A DNA stretch of 64,000 nucleotides from Chitinophaga alhagiae (GCF_003568665.1 NZ_QXMH01000003.1:593772-657771); one strand, 5' to 3'. Positions 35,154 to 44,838 are shown, counted from the first letter of the stretch. Notes: a model not told the origin generated them from the letters alone. Translations and numbers: made by a program.

Positions 35154-36302
35154 TTATTTTTTTACAATGACCTTCCGTCCTTCTATCTTGAAATGTACGC
35201 CGCCTGTGGTCTCCATAATGTTGAGCACTGCGGAGATAGGCTTCGATTTGGATACCATGCCGAAAAATGTATGCCTGGTAAGGTCGTCTTCAAATACAGG
35301 ATCTATATTGTACCAGCGGGACAGCTTTTGCATAATGCTTCCCAGCGGTTCATCATTAAACATAAAATAGCCGTTCTTCCATGCCACCGCTTCTTCGATA
35401 TTAGCCTGGCGCACTGCCACCGCTCCGTTTGTCCATACCGCCTGCTGGCCCGGCTGCAGCAATACCGGCTGCCCTTTGCCGCCGTTGATGCGTACGCTGC
35501 CCTCTACCAGCGTGGTCCTGATCTGGCCGTCTTCAGGGTAACCGCTAACGTTGAATTGTGTGCCCAGCACTTCCACCTGCTGCCCGTTGCTGCTCACTAT
35601 AAAAGGCACCATGCCCTTTCCGCCGGTTTGCTTCACCCTGGCAATTTCGAAGTAGGCCTCGCCGCTCAGTTCCACGGTGCGTATAGGTTGATCTTTAAAC
35701 GTTGAGGGGAATTTAAGGGAAGATGCCGCATTGAGCCACACCTTTGAGCCGTCCGGCAAAATGATCTGGTAAGTGCCTCCACGCGGCGTGGTAGCCACCA
35801 GGTTTTCCGGGCCGCCACTGCCCGCGGGCGCATCTACGGCAGAACCGTCATTATAGGTCAGCCCGGCCGTGTTGATCACCACGCCGCTGCGGGCGCTGCT
35901 CAACTGCACGGTTTTTCCGTTGCCCAGGGTCAGCGTGGCCATATTCCCGCCGGGGGGCACATCTCCCGGAAGCACCGGCCCGGCCATTGGCTGCCTGGAG
36001 GCGGGCGTATTGCCCAGCCATACCGAGAACGCCACGGCAAACAGCACAGCCGCAGCGGCGGCCACGGCTACCCAGCGCCTGATAACAGGCTGCTTTTTGC
36101 CGGTACCGGCCTTTATCCGCGCATACATGTCATCTCTCAGCTGCTGCGCAGATGCCGCAAAGGTATCGGGAACAGCCAGCGGCTCATCACTGTCACGGTT
36201 CAGCCATGCCATCAGCTCCGTCTCCTCTTCTGGAGAGATGCTTTTATTTTTCCATCTGTGGGCCAGGTATTCGTACCGTTGCCGCTCTTCGGAGCTGCTC
36301 AT
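35154..36302 (-). CDS. FecR family anti-sigma factor (module 2)
   Basis: A 382-residue membrane anti-sigma factor with a cytoplasmic domain 1-75, one helix at about 76-95, and a periplasmic FecR domain. It belongs to the variant with PPGGNMATLTLGNGKTVQLS followed by TTPRGGTYQIILPDGSKVWLNAASSL, the same as module 4 and unlike modules 1 and 3. The C-terminal STN-like part is EAVAWKNGYFMFNDEPLGSIMQKLSRWYNID. It should release the sigma factor when the module 2 SusC binds ligand. Confidence 0.92.
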   Translation of the reverse strand: MSSSEERQRYEYLAHRWKNKSISPEEETELMAWLNRDSDEPLAVPDTFAASAQQLRDDMYARIKAGTGKKQPVIRRWVAVAAAAAVLFAVAFSVWLGNTPASRQPMAGPVLPGDVPPGGNMATLTLGNGKTVQLSSARSGVVINTAGLTYNDGSAVDAPAGSGGPENLVATTPRGGTYQIILPDGSKVWLNAASSLKFPSTFKDQPIRTVELSGEAYFEIARVKQTGGKGMVPFIVSSNGQQVEVLGTQFNVSGYPEDGQIRTTLVEGSVRINGGKGQPVLLQPGQQAVWTNGAVAVRQANIEEAVAWKNGYFMFNDEPLGSIMQKLSRWYNIDPVFEDDLTRHTFFGMVSKSKPISAVLNIMETTGGVHFKIEGRKVIVKK

Positions 36303-36383
36303 GATCGTGGCTTTTATAACTATGTCAGTTCAGGGAAAGGAATCCCTTAGTGGAGAATAAAAAAATTTCCGGGGGGAGCGGGG

Positions 36384-36938
36384 TCAGAGAAGAAGATAGC
36401 TTCTGAGCCCCGCCTTCAGGGCTTTCAGGGCCTTCCCGAGGTGGGCTTCTACCGTTTTTTCGGAGATATGCAGCGCTTCGGCAATTTGTTTTTGTGACAT
36501 GCCTTTGTCCCGGCTCATGGTGAACACCATCCGGCATTTTTCCGGCAGGTCTGCCACCAGCCTCGCCAGCCGCGCCCGGGTTTCCTCAAATTCAAGCCAT
36601 TCTTCTGTAGCATTGTCGGTAACGGTTGCCGTAAATTCCGCCGCGTGTTTCTTGCGCACGTAATGTTTATCCAGGGCATTGATGATCCTGTACTTCACGC
36701 AAACAGACAGGTATGCAGACAGGCTGCTGTCTATTTCCAACCGCGCCCGGCGCTCCCATAGGTTGATAAAAATGTTCTGCACTACTTCCCGTGCCTCTTC
36801 CAGGTCAAATAGCTTCCGGGACGCGAGCACGAACATCCGCTGCCAATACCGGTTGTATATTTCGGTAAAGGCCTGCTCGTCTCCCCCTTGTAACAATGTA
36901 GTCAGTTGCTGGTCGCTATATAGGCTGTAACCACCCAT
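36384..36938 (-). CDS. ECF sigma-70 factor (module 2)
   Basis: A 184-residue ECF sigma factor. It starts MGGYSLYSDQQLTTLLQGGDEQAF, with region 2 (LFDLEEAREVVQNIFINLWERR) and region 4 (LPEKCRMVFTMSRDKGMSQKQIAEALHISEKTVEAHL). The reading frame is open to 37649, but those extra residues lie antisense to the AraC gene and lack sigma features, so the start at 36938 is used. The short hydrophobic end is LRSYLLL. It is divergent from the AraC gene, with 150 bp between the starts. Confidence 0.92.
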   Translation of the reverse strand: MGGYSLYSDQQLTTLLQGGDEQAFTEIYNRYWQRMFVLASRKLFDLEEAREVVQNIFINLWERRARLEIDSSLSAYLSVCVKYRIINALDKHYVRKKHAAEFTATVTDNATEEWLEFEETRARLARLVADLPEKCRMVFTMSRDKGMSQKQIAEALHISEKTVEAHLGKALKALKAGLRSYLLL

Positions 36939-37088
36939 TCCGTTACTGTTTTGCCCTGTTAATGATGCATATAATATTAAGAAAGTCTGCTTAAAGTTAA
37001 TAAAGCACCAGGTAAAAAAAATACAAAATTTGAGATATAGTTTGTAATTTTTGAGCACGCCCGCTTGCCTTCTACCAAGCCCACGGAA

Positions 37089-37961
37089 ATGAAGAATTAT
37101 AGTAAATATTTGCCATTTGGCCCACAGGAGATCAATTGGGGCTTTTATGTAACCACCGCCGGATATACAAAAATTGATATCCGTCAGCCTTACCCGCTCA
37201 ATACGAACCACCCGGACAGCCACAAGTTCAACTGGGACAGCGGAAGGATACTGGAAGGCTATTACCTTGTTTTTATCTCGAAAGGGCAGGGCATTTTTGA
37301 ATCCGCGGAAACGCATAGCCGCACCATACAGGAAGGCACCTGCTTCCTCCTGTTCCCGGGCGTATGGCACCGGTACAAGCCGGATGTAGACAGCGGCTGG
37401 GAAGAATACTGGGTGGGTTTCAAGGGAACTTACCCCAACCTGCTGATGGAGAACTTTGACACCGGCAACCCTTTTATACAAACAGGGCATAATGACAACC
37501 TGCTGCGGCTCTTCCAGCAACTGCTGGAAAAAGTACAGCAGGCAGCGCCCGGTTACCACCAGATCATTGCCGGCATCACCTTGCAGATACTGGGACTGGT
37601 GCAAGCCGCCGCCCGGTACCAGCACCTCAACGCAGACCATACGCACCACCTGGTGGAAGAAACCAAATTCCTGCTACGGGAATCTATCCAGAACCCGGAC
37701 AGCATTGAGAACATTGTACGGCGGCTGCCGGCGGGGTATTCCAAAATACGGCGGGATTTCAAGCGGGTCACCGGGCAATCTCCCAACCAGTACCTTCTCA
37801 ACCTGAAACTGGACAAAGCAAAGGAGCTGCTTGCGGATACCAACCTGACCATTAGTGAAGTGAGCTACCAGGTAGGGTTTGAATCATTGTTCTACTTTTC
37901 GAAGGCGTTCAAGACGAAGAACGGGGTGTCTCCCAAGGTGTACAGAAATGCGGGACGGTGA
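37089..37961 (+). CDS. AraC family transcriptional regulator
   Basis: A 290-residue regulator. An N-terminal cupin-like sensor (about 35-130, with GYYLVFISKGQGIFES and EGTCFLLFPGVWHRYKPD) precedes a linker and an AraC double helix-turn-helix with LTISEVSYQVGFESLFYFSKAFKTKNGVSPKVYR. The sensor probably binds a sugar. A start at M9 of the open frame is chosen because the shorter form begins MKNYSKYLPFG, like homologues; the upstream ATG is at 37065. It is divergent from module 2 and convergent with the isomerase of module 3, so either could be its target. Confidence 0.88.
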   Translation: MKNYSKYLPFGPQEINWGFYVTTAGYTKIDIRQPYPLNTNHPDSHKFNWDSGRILEGYYLVFISKGQGIFESAETHSRTIQEGTCFLLFPGVWHRYKPDVDSGWEEYWVGFKGTYPNLLMENFDTGNPFIQTGHNDNLLRLFQQLLEKVQQAAPGYHQIIAGITLQILGLVQAAARYQHLNADHTHHLVEETKFLLRESIQNPDSIENIVRRLPAGYSKIRRDFKRVTGQSPNQYLLNLKLDKAKELLADTNLTISEVSYQVGFESLFYFSKAFKTKNGVSPKVYRNAGR

Positions 37962-37982
37962 AATACCCAGTATAAAAAACAA

Positions 37983-38014
37983 GAAGCCGTTCCTCCAATT
38001 GTAAGAACGGCTTC
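37983..38014. terminator. Bidirectional rho-independent terminator
   Basis: A perfect 10-bp stem GAAGCCGTTC / GAACGGCTTC (37983-37992 with 38005-38014) with a 12-nt loop. It is flanked by A-runs on the left, which give a T-run on the minus strand. It separates the AraC gene (+) from the sugar isomerase (-). Confidence 0.88.
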
Positions 38015-38022
38015 AAATATTA

Positions 38023-38883
38023 TTAGCTGACAGTTTTGATCACGCCCCTGAAGAACCCGGCAGATTCAGCAATGCCCGGCAGGGGGTCCGTCATATCTTT
38101 CTCGTACTCGATGCTGGAGTAACCGCTGTATTTGATCTTCCGCAACGCTTTGATGAGCGCCGCAAAATCTATCACCCCGCGGCCTATCTCTGTGGCCTTG
38201 CCTTTGTTGGAGCCTTCGGTCACATCTTTGATATGCAGGTCAAATATCCGCTCCTTGTACGCCACAATAGCCCTGGCGGGATCTTCCCCTGCTCGTTGTG
38301 CGTGGCCGATGTCCAGGCAGATGCCCATGCGCGCGTCCCGTTTTTTGATAAGGTCATACACATTTTTGGGCCCGGGGTACAGCTTGTCTTCCGGGCCGTG
38401 GTTGTGAATAGCCAGCCTGATATTGTATTCCTTGATCTTTGCTTCCGTATAGTCCAGCAGCTCCGGGTTGGGCACGCCTACGATCAGCGGCACCCCTACT
38501 CTTTTGGCGTAGGCGAAAGCATCATCCACCGCCTTTTCAGACTTCATATAAATAACACCCACGCCATATACATGAATGCCGCCGGCCTTGAACTGTTCCA
38601 GCACGCGCTGTATCTTTTCAGGGCTGCTGTTGAGGGGCAGGTGAATGTCTTTCACGGAAATATTGGTGATGTTCACCCGCTTCATCATGGCAATGGCCTT
38701 TTCCAGGTCAAACTTGGCAAAGGTGTAGCCTGCCATGCCTACGGGCAGGTCTTTTGCCTGTGGCCGCGCTACGGCGGTACCGGCAACGGTGGCCAGCGGC
38801 GCCACGGTGGTGGCGGCAAGGCCCATAGCCGTTTGCAGTATAAAATTCCTTCTTGATGACATGTATTGCTTCATTATTTGCAA
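38023..38883 (-). CDS. Tat-exported sugar phosphate isomerase/epimerase-like protein
   Basis: A 286-residue TIM-barrel (PF01261) protein whose N-terminus contains SSRRNFILQTAMGLAATTVAPLATVAG, a twin-arginine signal. It is therefore probably folded with a metal in the cytoplasm and exported. Barrel motifs are NITNISVKDIHLPL, IRLAIHNHGPED, RMGICLDIGHAQRAGEDPARAI and DLHIKDVTEGSNKGKATEIGRGVIDF. The start is M1 or the nearby M4 or M8. It ends module 3 and is preceded by a 128-bp gap holding a hairpin and two repeated operator-like sites, so it may have its own promoter. Confidence 0.85.
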   Translation of the reverse strand: MQIMKQYMSSRRNFILQTAMGLAATTVAPLATVAGTAVARPQAKDLPVGMAGYTFAKFDLEKAIAMMKRVNITNISVKDIHLPLNSSPEKIQRVLEQFKAGGIHVYGVGVIYMKSEKAVDDAFAYAKRVGVPLIVGVPNPELLDYTEAKIKEYNIRLAIHNHGPEDKLYPGPKNVYDLIKKRDARMGICLDIGHAQRAGEDPARAIVAYKERIFDLHIKDVTEGSNKGKATEIGRGVIDFAALIKALRKIKYSGYSSIEYEKDMTDPLPGIAESAGFFRGVIKTVS

Positions 38884-38918
38884 TAATGATAGTAAAAAGA
38901 TGCCGAAATCGCAATTTC

Positions 38919-38996
38919 TTTATGCAAACGGTTTACTGCCTTCCGGTAAAGGGAACGGCCCCGAAGGGCCGCTCATTTTTATGCAAACGTTTACTG
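38919..38996. promoter_or_regulatory. Pair of LacI-like operator repeats
   Basis: TTTATGCAAACGGTTTACTG (38919-38938) and TTTATGCAAACGTTTACTG (38978-38996) differ by one inserted base and lie 59 bp apart. Their centre GCAAACGTTT resembles LacI/GalR-family operators. They flank a strong hairpin in the gap between the LamG gene end and the isomerase start. A LacI-type regulator is not encoded in this window, so control would be from elsewhere (inference). Confidence 0.5.
38956..38971 (-). terminator. GC-rich hairpin with UUCG loop
   Basis: On the minus strand the stem CGGCCC / GGGCCG closes a TTCG loop, an extra-stable tetraloop. It lies about 40 bp after the LamG stop codon. Only short T tracts follow, so it may end transcription weakly or protect the upstream message. 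Confidence 0.5.
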
Positions 38997-39011
38997 ATAT
39001 GCGGCAACAGG

Positions 39012-39896
39012 TTACTGGTGTACCAGCCCCAGGTTGTACAGCGCCTTGATATGCGCGTCTGTAAGGCATTCCCTGTATACCCTCACTTCGTCTATATTGC
39101 CTGTCATAGGCGCAAACGAAACATCCGCATTCACCGTTTTACCCGGAATGGTGTTGTAATTGCCGCCAATGATCACTTCACTGGGCTCGTGTGATCTAAA
39201 GAAGTTGGAACCGCGGTTCTGGAAAGCGGGCACGCCTACTTTCACCCCGTCTGCCCATATCTGGAAGTTATTGGCCACCCCATCGTACGTAACCACGATG
39301 TGCGTCCATTTGTCCATCCCTATTTTGGGAGACAGGAAGGGGAACGAACCGTTGGCGGTGTTCAGGTTATCCTGCGTGCCGTTATTGGCCGCGGTAAAGG
39401 TAGGGTGAATGGTGAGTTTCTCCAGCTCCGTGGCGGGGTACCGGTTGGTTTCCAGCACCACGTTGATGTTGCCGTTGAATATACCGGGGCGCGCCAGTTG
39501 GAACAGCATTGTTTTTTTGGCGCCGTTGTTCAGCACCTGCACCCACTGGCTAACGGTGAAGCTCTTGAGCGAATCTGTTTTGAAAGCGCCGAACTGATTG
39601 GCAAAATACAGGTAACCGGCGTTAAGGCTGAGGGCTTTCCCTCTTACCCCGCCGTCAACAAAACCGTCTCCGGCCTTGGCGGTGGGCGCTGTGCCGCTGA
39701 ACTGTTCGTTCTGGCTGCCGTCAAAAGACCAATAGGCTACCAGCGCGGCGGAGAACACCTCGTCCGAGCTGGCGTAACCGTCTATTTTGCCCGCATACGC
39801 CTCCGGCGATACATCGGGCAGGTTATGCGGGTTGCCGTCTTTTTTACAGGCGGTAACAGTGGCGGCCAGGCTGATGAATATGATCAATTTCTTCAT
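39012..39896 (-). CDS. LamG-like jelly-roll surface lipoprotein
   Basis: A 294-residue lipoprotein (lipobox TVTAC, Cys17). Residues from about 55 form a concanavalin-like LamG fold: LVAYWSFDGSQNEQFSGTAPTAKAGDGFVDGG, FTVSQWVQVLNNGAKKTM, WTHIVVTYDGVANNFQIWADGVKV, and the terminal NIDEVRVYRECLTDAHIKALYN. It is expected to bind glycan at the cell surface in the SusE/F role of module 3, and it is encoded 18 bp after susD. No hydrolase motif is present. Confidence 0.85.
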   Translation of the reverse strand: MKKLIIFISLAATVTACKKDGNPHNLPDVSPEAYAGKIDGYASSDEVFSAALVAYWSFDGSQNEQFSGTAPTAKAGDGFVDGGVRGKALSLNAGYLYFANQFGAFKTDSLKSFTVSQWVQVLNNGAKKTMLFQLARPGIFNGNINVVLETNRYPATELEKLTIHPTFTAANNGTQDNLNTANGSFPFLSPKIGMDKWTHIVVTYDGVANNFQIWADGVKVGVPAFQNRGSNFFRSHEPSEVIIGGNYNTIPGKTVNADVSFAPMTGNIDEVRVYRECLTDAHIKALYNLGLVHQ

Positions 39897-39914
39897 GATG
39901 CTTGTTTTAAGGGA

Positions 39915-41426
39915 TCAATAACCGGAGTTTTGCGTGAGCACACCGTTGCTGATGTCTATCTGCGTTTGCGGAATGGGCAGCAGCTCATGCTTGCCTACTA
40001 CAAAGTTTTTACCCGCGGCCTGCAGTACCGGACCTGCTATGCCCCAGCGCACCAGGTCAAAAAAGCGGTCGTACTCCATACCCATTTCCACGCGGCGTTC
40101 ATGCCGGATGATCTCCCGGAGCAGATCTTTATCCGTTTCCGTGATCTGCGGCAGAATACTGTTGTCTGTACCGCGCGCCCTTTTACGCACCAGCTCCAGC
40201 TTGGCCAGCGCTTCCGGCGTATTGCCGGTTTCATTGGCGGCTTCGGCGTAGAGCAGTACCACATCCGCATAGCGCAGCAGGCGTACGTTCATCCAGTAAC
40301 TGAAATTGTCCAGTATCTTGTTGCGCATGGCAGGGTTGCTGAGCGTTTTGTGATTGTAACGGGGATTGGGTAGCCCGGCGGGCACCGCTTCGCCCCATAC
40401 AGACGTTCCGCCGGCGTACAGGATGGTGCGCACTCTGCGCGGGTCTCCCGTTTCGTACGCAGCATCCAGTTCAGGGCTGGGCGAGTTGAAGCCCCAGCCC
40501 AGGTTCCAGATACCGGAGCCTCTTACGCCCTGTATGCTCGCATGCTGGGAACCGTTGCTCCGTTTCTCGTTCAACGTAGCTGTGGCCTGTACTTCAAAAA
40601 TGGATTCCTTGCTGTTCTCGCCGTCTTCCCCGAATATGGTAGCATAAGGCGTGGAAAGATCGTACTGGCCGCTTTCGATCACCTGCTGCGCGGCCGTCAT
40701 GGCCTGTGCCCATTTTTGCTGGGTGATGTACACTTTGGCCAACAGCCCGTTAGCGGCGCCTTTGGAGGCACGGCCAATAAAACGCGGGTCCCAGTTGAGC
40801 GGCAGGTTGGCCGCGGCAAACTGCAGGTCGCTTTCTATGAGGGCGTAAATGGCAGCGGGCGGGCTTTGCGGCACGTTGGCCTGTGACACAGGCACGGAAG
40901 ACACCGAATCGATCAGCGGCACACGGCCAAACAAACGTACCAGCATAAAGTAACCATACCCGCGGAAGAACCTGGCCTCGGCTTCCGCCTGTACCTTAGC
41001 ATCTTGCGAGGTGTTGGGATCAGGGTCTTTCTTGATCTGGTCAAGCACGATGTTGGCCCTGTTGATCAGGCTGAAATGCCCCAGCCACAAGGCGTTACAC
41101 AGGCCGTTAGAGGGTGTGAGCGTTAAATTGTCCATCTGGATGTTGCCGCCATCGTCTGAAGGCGTACTGCCTTTGTCCGCATCATCGCTGCGGATGCTGG
41201 TGGCAGACACGAAGGGCATTACCGTTACATCGTATGAACGCATAACGTCATAACAGGCAAATACATACTGGTCATACGGGCCGGCGCCTTTCGGGTACGG
41301 GTAGGTATCCGTAGTGTATGATCCCTGCGGGCTGCGGTCCAGGAAACCTCTTTTACATCCTGCCCAAAGCAGGCACACTGCTGCTGTGCATAACAGGAAA
41401 GCGGTGTATCTCTTGAATAATTTCAT
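39915..41426 (-). CDS. RagB/SusD lipoprotein (module 3)
   Basis: A 503-residue SusD homologue with lipobox LWAGC (Cys24). The family signature is INRANIVLDQIKKDPDPNTSQDAKVQAEARFFRGYGYFMLVRLFGRVPLI, and the C-terminus has HERRVEMGMEYDRFFDLVRWG, ending NGVLTQNSGY. It pairs with the SusC encoded 23 bp upstream to take up an oligosaccharide whose nature is unknown, since this module has no degrading enzyme. Confidence 0.95.
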   Translation of the reverse strand: MKLFKRYTAFLLCTAAVCLLWAGCKRGFLDRSPQGSYTTDTYPYPKGAGPYDQYVFACYDVMRSYDVTVMPFVSATSIRSDDADKGSTPSDDGGNIQMDNLTLTPSNGLCNALWLGHFSLINRANIVLDQIKKDPDPNTSQDAKVQAEAEARFFRGYGYFMLVRLFGRVPLIDSVSSVPVSQANVPQSPPAAIYALIESDLQFAAANLPLNWDPRFIGRASKGAANGLLAKVYITQQKWAQAMTAAQQVIESGQYDLSTPYATIFGEDGENSKESIFEVQATATLNEKRSNGSQHASIQGVRGSGIWNLGWGFNSPSPELDAAYETGDPRRVRTILYAGGTSVWGEAVPAGLPNPRYNHKTLSNPAMRNKILDNFSYWMNVRLLRYADVVLLYAEAANETGNTPEALAKLELVRKRARGTDNSILPQITETDKDLLREIIRHERRVEMGMEYDRFFDLVRWGIAGPVLQAAGKNFVVGKHELLPIPQTQIDISNGVLTQNSGY

Positions 41427-41449
41427 CGTATCAGAATTTGATCAGTTCG

Positions 41450-44400
41450 TTAAAAGGTTACATTCAGGCCAAACGTGTAGGTGGCAGGCAAAGGATATAC
41501 GCCGTTGTCTGCCCCTGCTCCCAGGATAGTGCTGATGGGCGCTTCCGGGGTGTAGCCTGTTGTTCTGCTGAACGTATGCAGGTTTTGCCCGCTCAGGTAC
41601 AGGCGCACGGCCTGCAGGCCCGTTTTTGTCAGCAGGTCCCTGCTGAAGCTGTAACCCAGTTGCACGGTACGGAAACGGAAATAATCGCCCGGTTCCAGGA
41701 AATAATTGCTGAACAAATAGTTATTGGCGCGGGTATTGTCAAGAATGGGCTCTACGTTGCTGGTGCCGGGACCGCTCCAGGCATTTAGCCGGTTGCTTTC
41801 ATAGTTGAGCGTGGCAAAGTTGCCAGTGCGCCGCTGGGTGTATACATAATTGCCGGCTACGCCCTGTCCTTCCAGCACCAGGTCAAACTGCCGGTAGCGG
41901 AGGTTCACGCTTACCCCAAAACTGTAGTCCGGGAAAGGAGAGCCGAGGTTGATACGGTCATTAGGCGTAATAGCCCCGTCACCGTCAGTATCGGCAAAAG
42001 CAATGTCTCCCGGCAGGGAATTAGACATGCGGGGCATTTTATCCATGTCTGCGGAAGACTGGTAAATGCCGGTCTGCTTATACCCGTAAAAATGGCCAAT
42101 AGACTCGCCTGTGATCGTTCTGTTGGCGCCGCTGTTACCAATGAGAAGGAAGTTGAAATTATCACCAATAGATTCCACCCTGTTGCGGTTATAGCTGAAG
42201 TTGGGCGATATGCTGTAAGAAAAGTCCTCCCCTACATGATCGTTCCAGCCGAGCGTAACTTCCACCCCTTTGTTGGAAATAGTGCCCAGGTTAGTGATGT
42301 AAGACTGGTTCCCTAAAGTGCCGGGCAGCGTAACAGTGGTAATAATATCTTTTGTTTTGCGGTTGTACAGCGTTATTTCAGCGCTCAGCCTGTTGGCGAA
42401 GGCGCGTACGTCTAGCCCTACGTCCAGCCCGTGTACCACTTCCCATTTGAGGTTGGGGTCAGGTATATAATCCGGTTCCACGGAAGTATAAATATTGTCT
42501 CCAAATACACCGGTAGAAGAAGTTTTCACACCGGCGCGGAAAATATTGTTGCGGATGCCCTGTGCGCTGCCAATGGTGCCCCATGAGCCGCGCAGCTTCA
42601 GGAAGTTGATGCCGCCTACCGGTTTGAAAAATTCTTCTTCGCTGACCACCCAGCCGGCACCCACGCCGCCAAAGTTGCCCCAGCGGTTGGCGGGACTGAT
42701 CTTTGACAGCCCGTCCCTGCGGTAAGAAAGGTTCAGCAGGTATTTATTGGCATAAGCATAATTCACCCGGGCCAACATGCCGATAGACGTGTACTCGTCA
42801 CCGCCGCCGCCAAAACCGCCCGGCATGGAAGGGTCTACAATGCCCACATACCAGTAATCCGGCTGACGGGGAATGTTCAGCGTGGTATCCGTTCTGTTGG
42901 CGTTCAGATTGGTGTTGCCTTCGTAGTAGGTAGTGAAACCGGCTACCGCTGTCACCTTGTGTACTTCGTTAAAGGTCTTGTCGAAGGTAAGGGTGTGGTC
43001 TTGCTGGAACTTGCGGAACTCTTCCTGCCGCTGGTTCACCCCGGTACGCACGTTGGTGTTAACGGTAGTGTCTGTAGGCACGTTCCCCTCGCCCAGGTTG
43101 ATGAAGGCGAAGGGTAACGGGCTGTAGCCGCGGTTGTTGTTAAAGCCCAGGTCTGTGTAGAAAGCAGAGCGCCAGGTGAAATTTTGCAGGAACTTCAGTT
43201 CCCCGAATACGCTGCCCACAAAGCGGTAGCCTTTGTTCACGGAGTTGCCGTCCATATTGTTGAGGCGGGCTACAGGGTTGCCCACCTGCGTGCGCTGGAA
43301 AGACGGCATGCTGTAGTAAGTGTTCTCATTGTACTGAACAGGCACTATAGGCGCCGCAAATTTGGCGTTGTTGAGGTCTGCGCCTGCACTGTTCAATATC
43401 CAGTGGGTGCCGGTAATGTCTCCGCCCACTTTCAGGTTGTTGTTGATCCTTATTTCTTCATTCAGCCGGGCCACAATACGTTGGTATTTGCCGTTTCGCA
43501 ACACGCCTTCGTGCGTGTTGTACCCCAGGTTAAGGAGGGTAGTTGTTTTTTCTCCGCTGTTGGAAATGCTGAGACTGTTGTTGTTCAGCATGGCGGTACG
43601 CAACACCAGCTCCTGCCAGTTGGTGTTGGCGGTGTAGTTGGTATAGTCAAAAGGAGTAGCGTTGATGTTTTTCAGTTGTTCGTCAAACAATTTCCTAAAA
43701 CCCGTGGCATCTGTTACATCTATCAGGTTATTCACTTTCTGCATGCCGATGGCGCTTTGCAAGGTTACCCGCGTTTCCCCCTTTGCGGCCCTTTTGGTGG
43801 TCACTACAATAACGCCGTTGCCGCCGCTAAGACCAAAAATAGCCATCGATGAAGGGTCTCGCAGTATTTCTATGCTTTCTATTTCCGCCGGGTTGAGGTA
43901 ATCTATGTTCTGCTGGAACACGCCGTCTACCACATACAGGGGGTTGGAGTTGTTGGTACTGTTCACCCCGCGGATGCGTACCGTAGGAGAGGCGCCCGGC
44001 ACCCCGCTGTTTACCACGGTAAGGCCGGCCACCTTGCCCTGCAGGGAAGAAATGGGGTTGGTGTTGGGCATGCGGGCAATATCTTCCCCTTTTACGGAGG
44101 TAATGGTGCCGGTAAGGTCCCGCTTCCGTTGCGTACCGTAGCCTACCACCACCACCTGCTCCAGATCTTGCGAGGCGGTTTGCAGCACAATGTTCACAAC
44201 AGTTTGATCGGTAATGGGCACTTCCTGCGTTACATAGCCGATGTAGGTGAACACCAGCACCCCGTTATCCGGCACCGTAATGCTGTAATTGCCTTCCGCA
44301 TCCGTAACCGTACCCGTTGAAGTGCCTTTCACGTGTACGGTGGCGCCCGGTACCGACGCGCCTGTGGCGTCTGTGACCTTACCGGTTACCTTTACGTCTT

Positions 44401-44737
44401 GCGGGCTGGCGTTTTTTCTTTTCAGCACTATCAGTTCGTTCTCCATTACTTCATAAGCCAGCGGCGTGTCTTCCAGCAGTTTGTTGAGCACTTCGCGCAC
44501 CGGCTCGTTGCGCGCGTTTACAGACACCCTGCCAATGCCTTTCAGCAATGCCTGGTTGTACAGGATGCGGTAGCCGGATTGTTTTTCGATGCGTTCGAAT
44601 GCAGTTTGTATATCTACATCCTTCACCTGCAACGTGATCTTCACCTGTGAAAAGCCGTTTGCCGAAACGTGCAGGCATGCCGCCAGCAGCAAAACGGTGG
44701 TAAACAGGCGCTTCCATCCATGTTGATGTTTTTTCAT
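41450..44737 (-). CDS. SusC/RagA TonB-dependent transducer (module 3)
   Basis: A 1095-residue SusC homologue with a normal short signal peptide (MKKHQHGWKRLFTTVLLLAACLHVSANG). The STN domain is ITLQVKDVDIQTAFERIEKQSGYRI, followed by the carboxypeptidase-D-like domain (VTGKVTDATGASVPGATVHVKG), the plug (VVVGYGTQRKRDLTGTITSV), and a barrel ending TYTFGLNVTF. The STN domain links it to the FecR/sigma pair 101 bp upstream. Confidence 0.95.
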   Translation of the reverse strand: MKKHQHGWKRLFTTVLLLAACLHVSANGFSQVKITLQVKDVDIQTAFERIEKQSGYRILYNQALLKGIGRVSVNARNEPVREVLNKLLEDTPLAYEVMENELIVLKRKNASPQDVKVTGKVTDATGASVPGATVHVKGTSTGTVTDAEGNYSITVPDNGVLVFTYIGYVTQEVPITDQTVVNIVLQTASQDLEQVVVVGYGTQRKRDLTGTITSVKGEDIARMPNTNPISSLQGKVAGLTVVNSGVPGASPTVRIRGVNSTNNSNPLYVVDGVFQQNIDYLNPAEIESIEILRDPSSMAIFGLSGGNGVIVVTTKRAAKGETRVTLQSAIGMQKVNNLIDVTDATGFRKLFDEQLKNINATPFDYTNYTANTNWQELVLRTAMLNNNSLSISNSGEKTTTLLNLGYNTHEGVLRNGKYQRIVARLNEEIRINNNLKVGGDITGTHWILNSAGADLNNAKFAAPIVPVQYNENTYYSMPSFQRTQVGNPVARLNNMDGNSVNKGYRFVGSVFGELKFLQNFTWRSAFYTDLGFNNNRGYSPLPFAFINLGEGNVPTDTTVNTNVRTGVNQRQEEFRKFQQDHTLTFDKTFNEVHKVTAVAGFTTYYEGNTNLNANRTDTTLNIPRQPDYWYVGIVDPSMPGGFGGGGDEYTSIGMLARVNYAYANKYLLNLSYRRDGLSKISPANRWGNFGGVGAGWVVSEEEFFKPVGGINFLKLRGSWGTIGSAQGIRNNIFRAGVKTSSTGVFGDNIYTSVEPDYIPDPNLKWEVVHGLDVGLDVRAFANRLSAEITLYNRKTKDIITTVTLPGTLGNQSYITNLGTISNKGVEVTLGWNDHVGEDFSYSISPNFSYNRNRVESIGDNFNFLLIGNSGANRTITGESIGHFYGYKQTGIYQSSADMDKMPRMSNSLPGDIAFADTDGDGAITPNDRINLGSPFPDYSFGVSVNLRYRQFDLVLEGQGVAGNYVYTQRRTGNFATLNYESNRLNAWSGPGTSNVEPILDNTRANNYLFSNYFLEPGDYFRFRTVQLGYSFSRDLLTKTGLQAVRLYLSGQNLHTFSRTTGYTPEAPISTILGAGADNGVYPLPATYTFGLNVTF

Positions 44738-44838
44738 AATCGTGCGTAGAAATGGTGATTAAATAGGAAACCCTTTCCGCGAAAAAATCTTCGCAAATTA
44801 CCCGCCTGGCGCAGGTCAGTTACCTTTACTTTGAATGA

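Noticed and set aside
36939..37649. Upstream extension of the module 2 sigma frame
   Set aside because: Lies antisense to the AraC gene and has no sigma features; the typical sigma N-terminus starts at 36938.
38956..38971. Strong rho-independent terminator
   Set aside because: The UUCG hairpin lacks a clear T-run on the minus strand, so it is listed only as a weak terminator or RNA-stability element.
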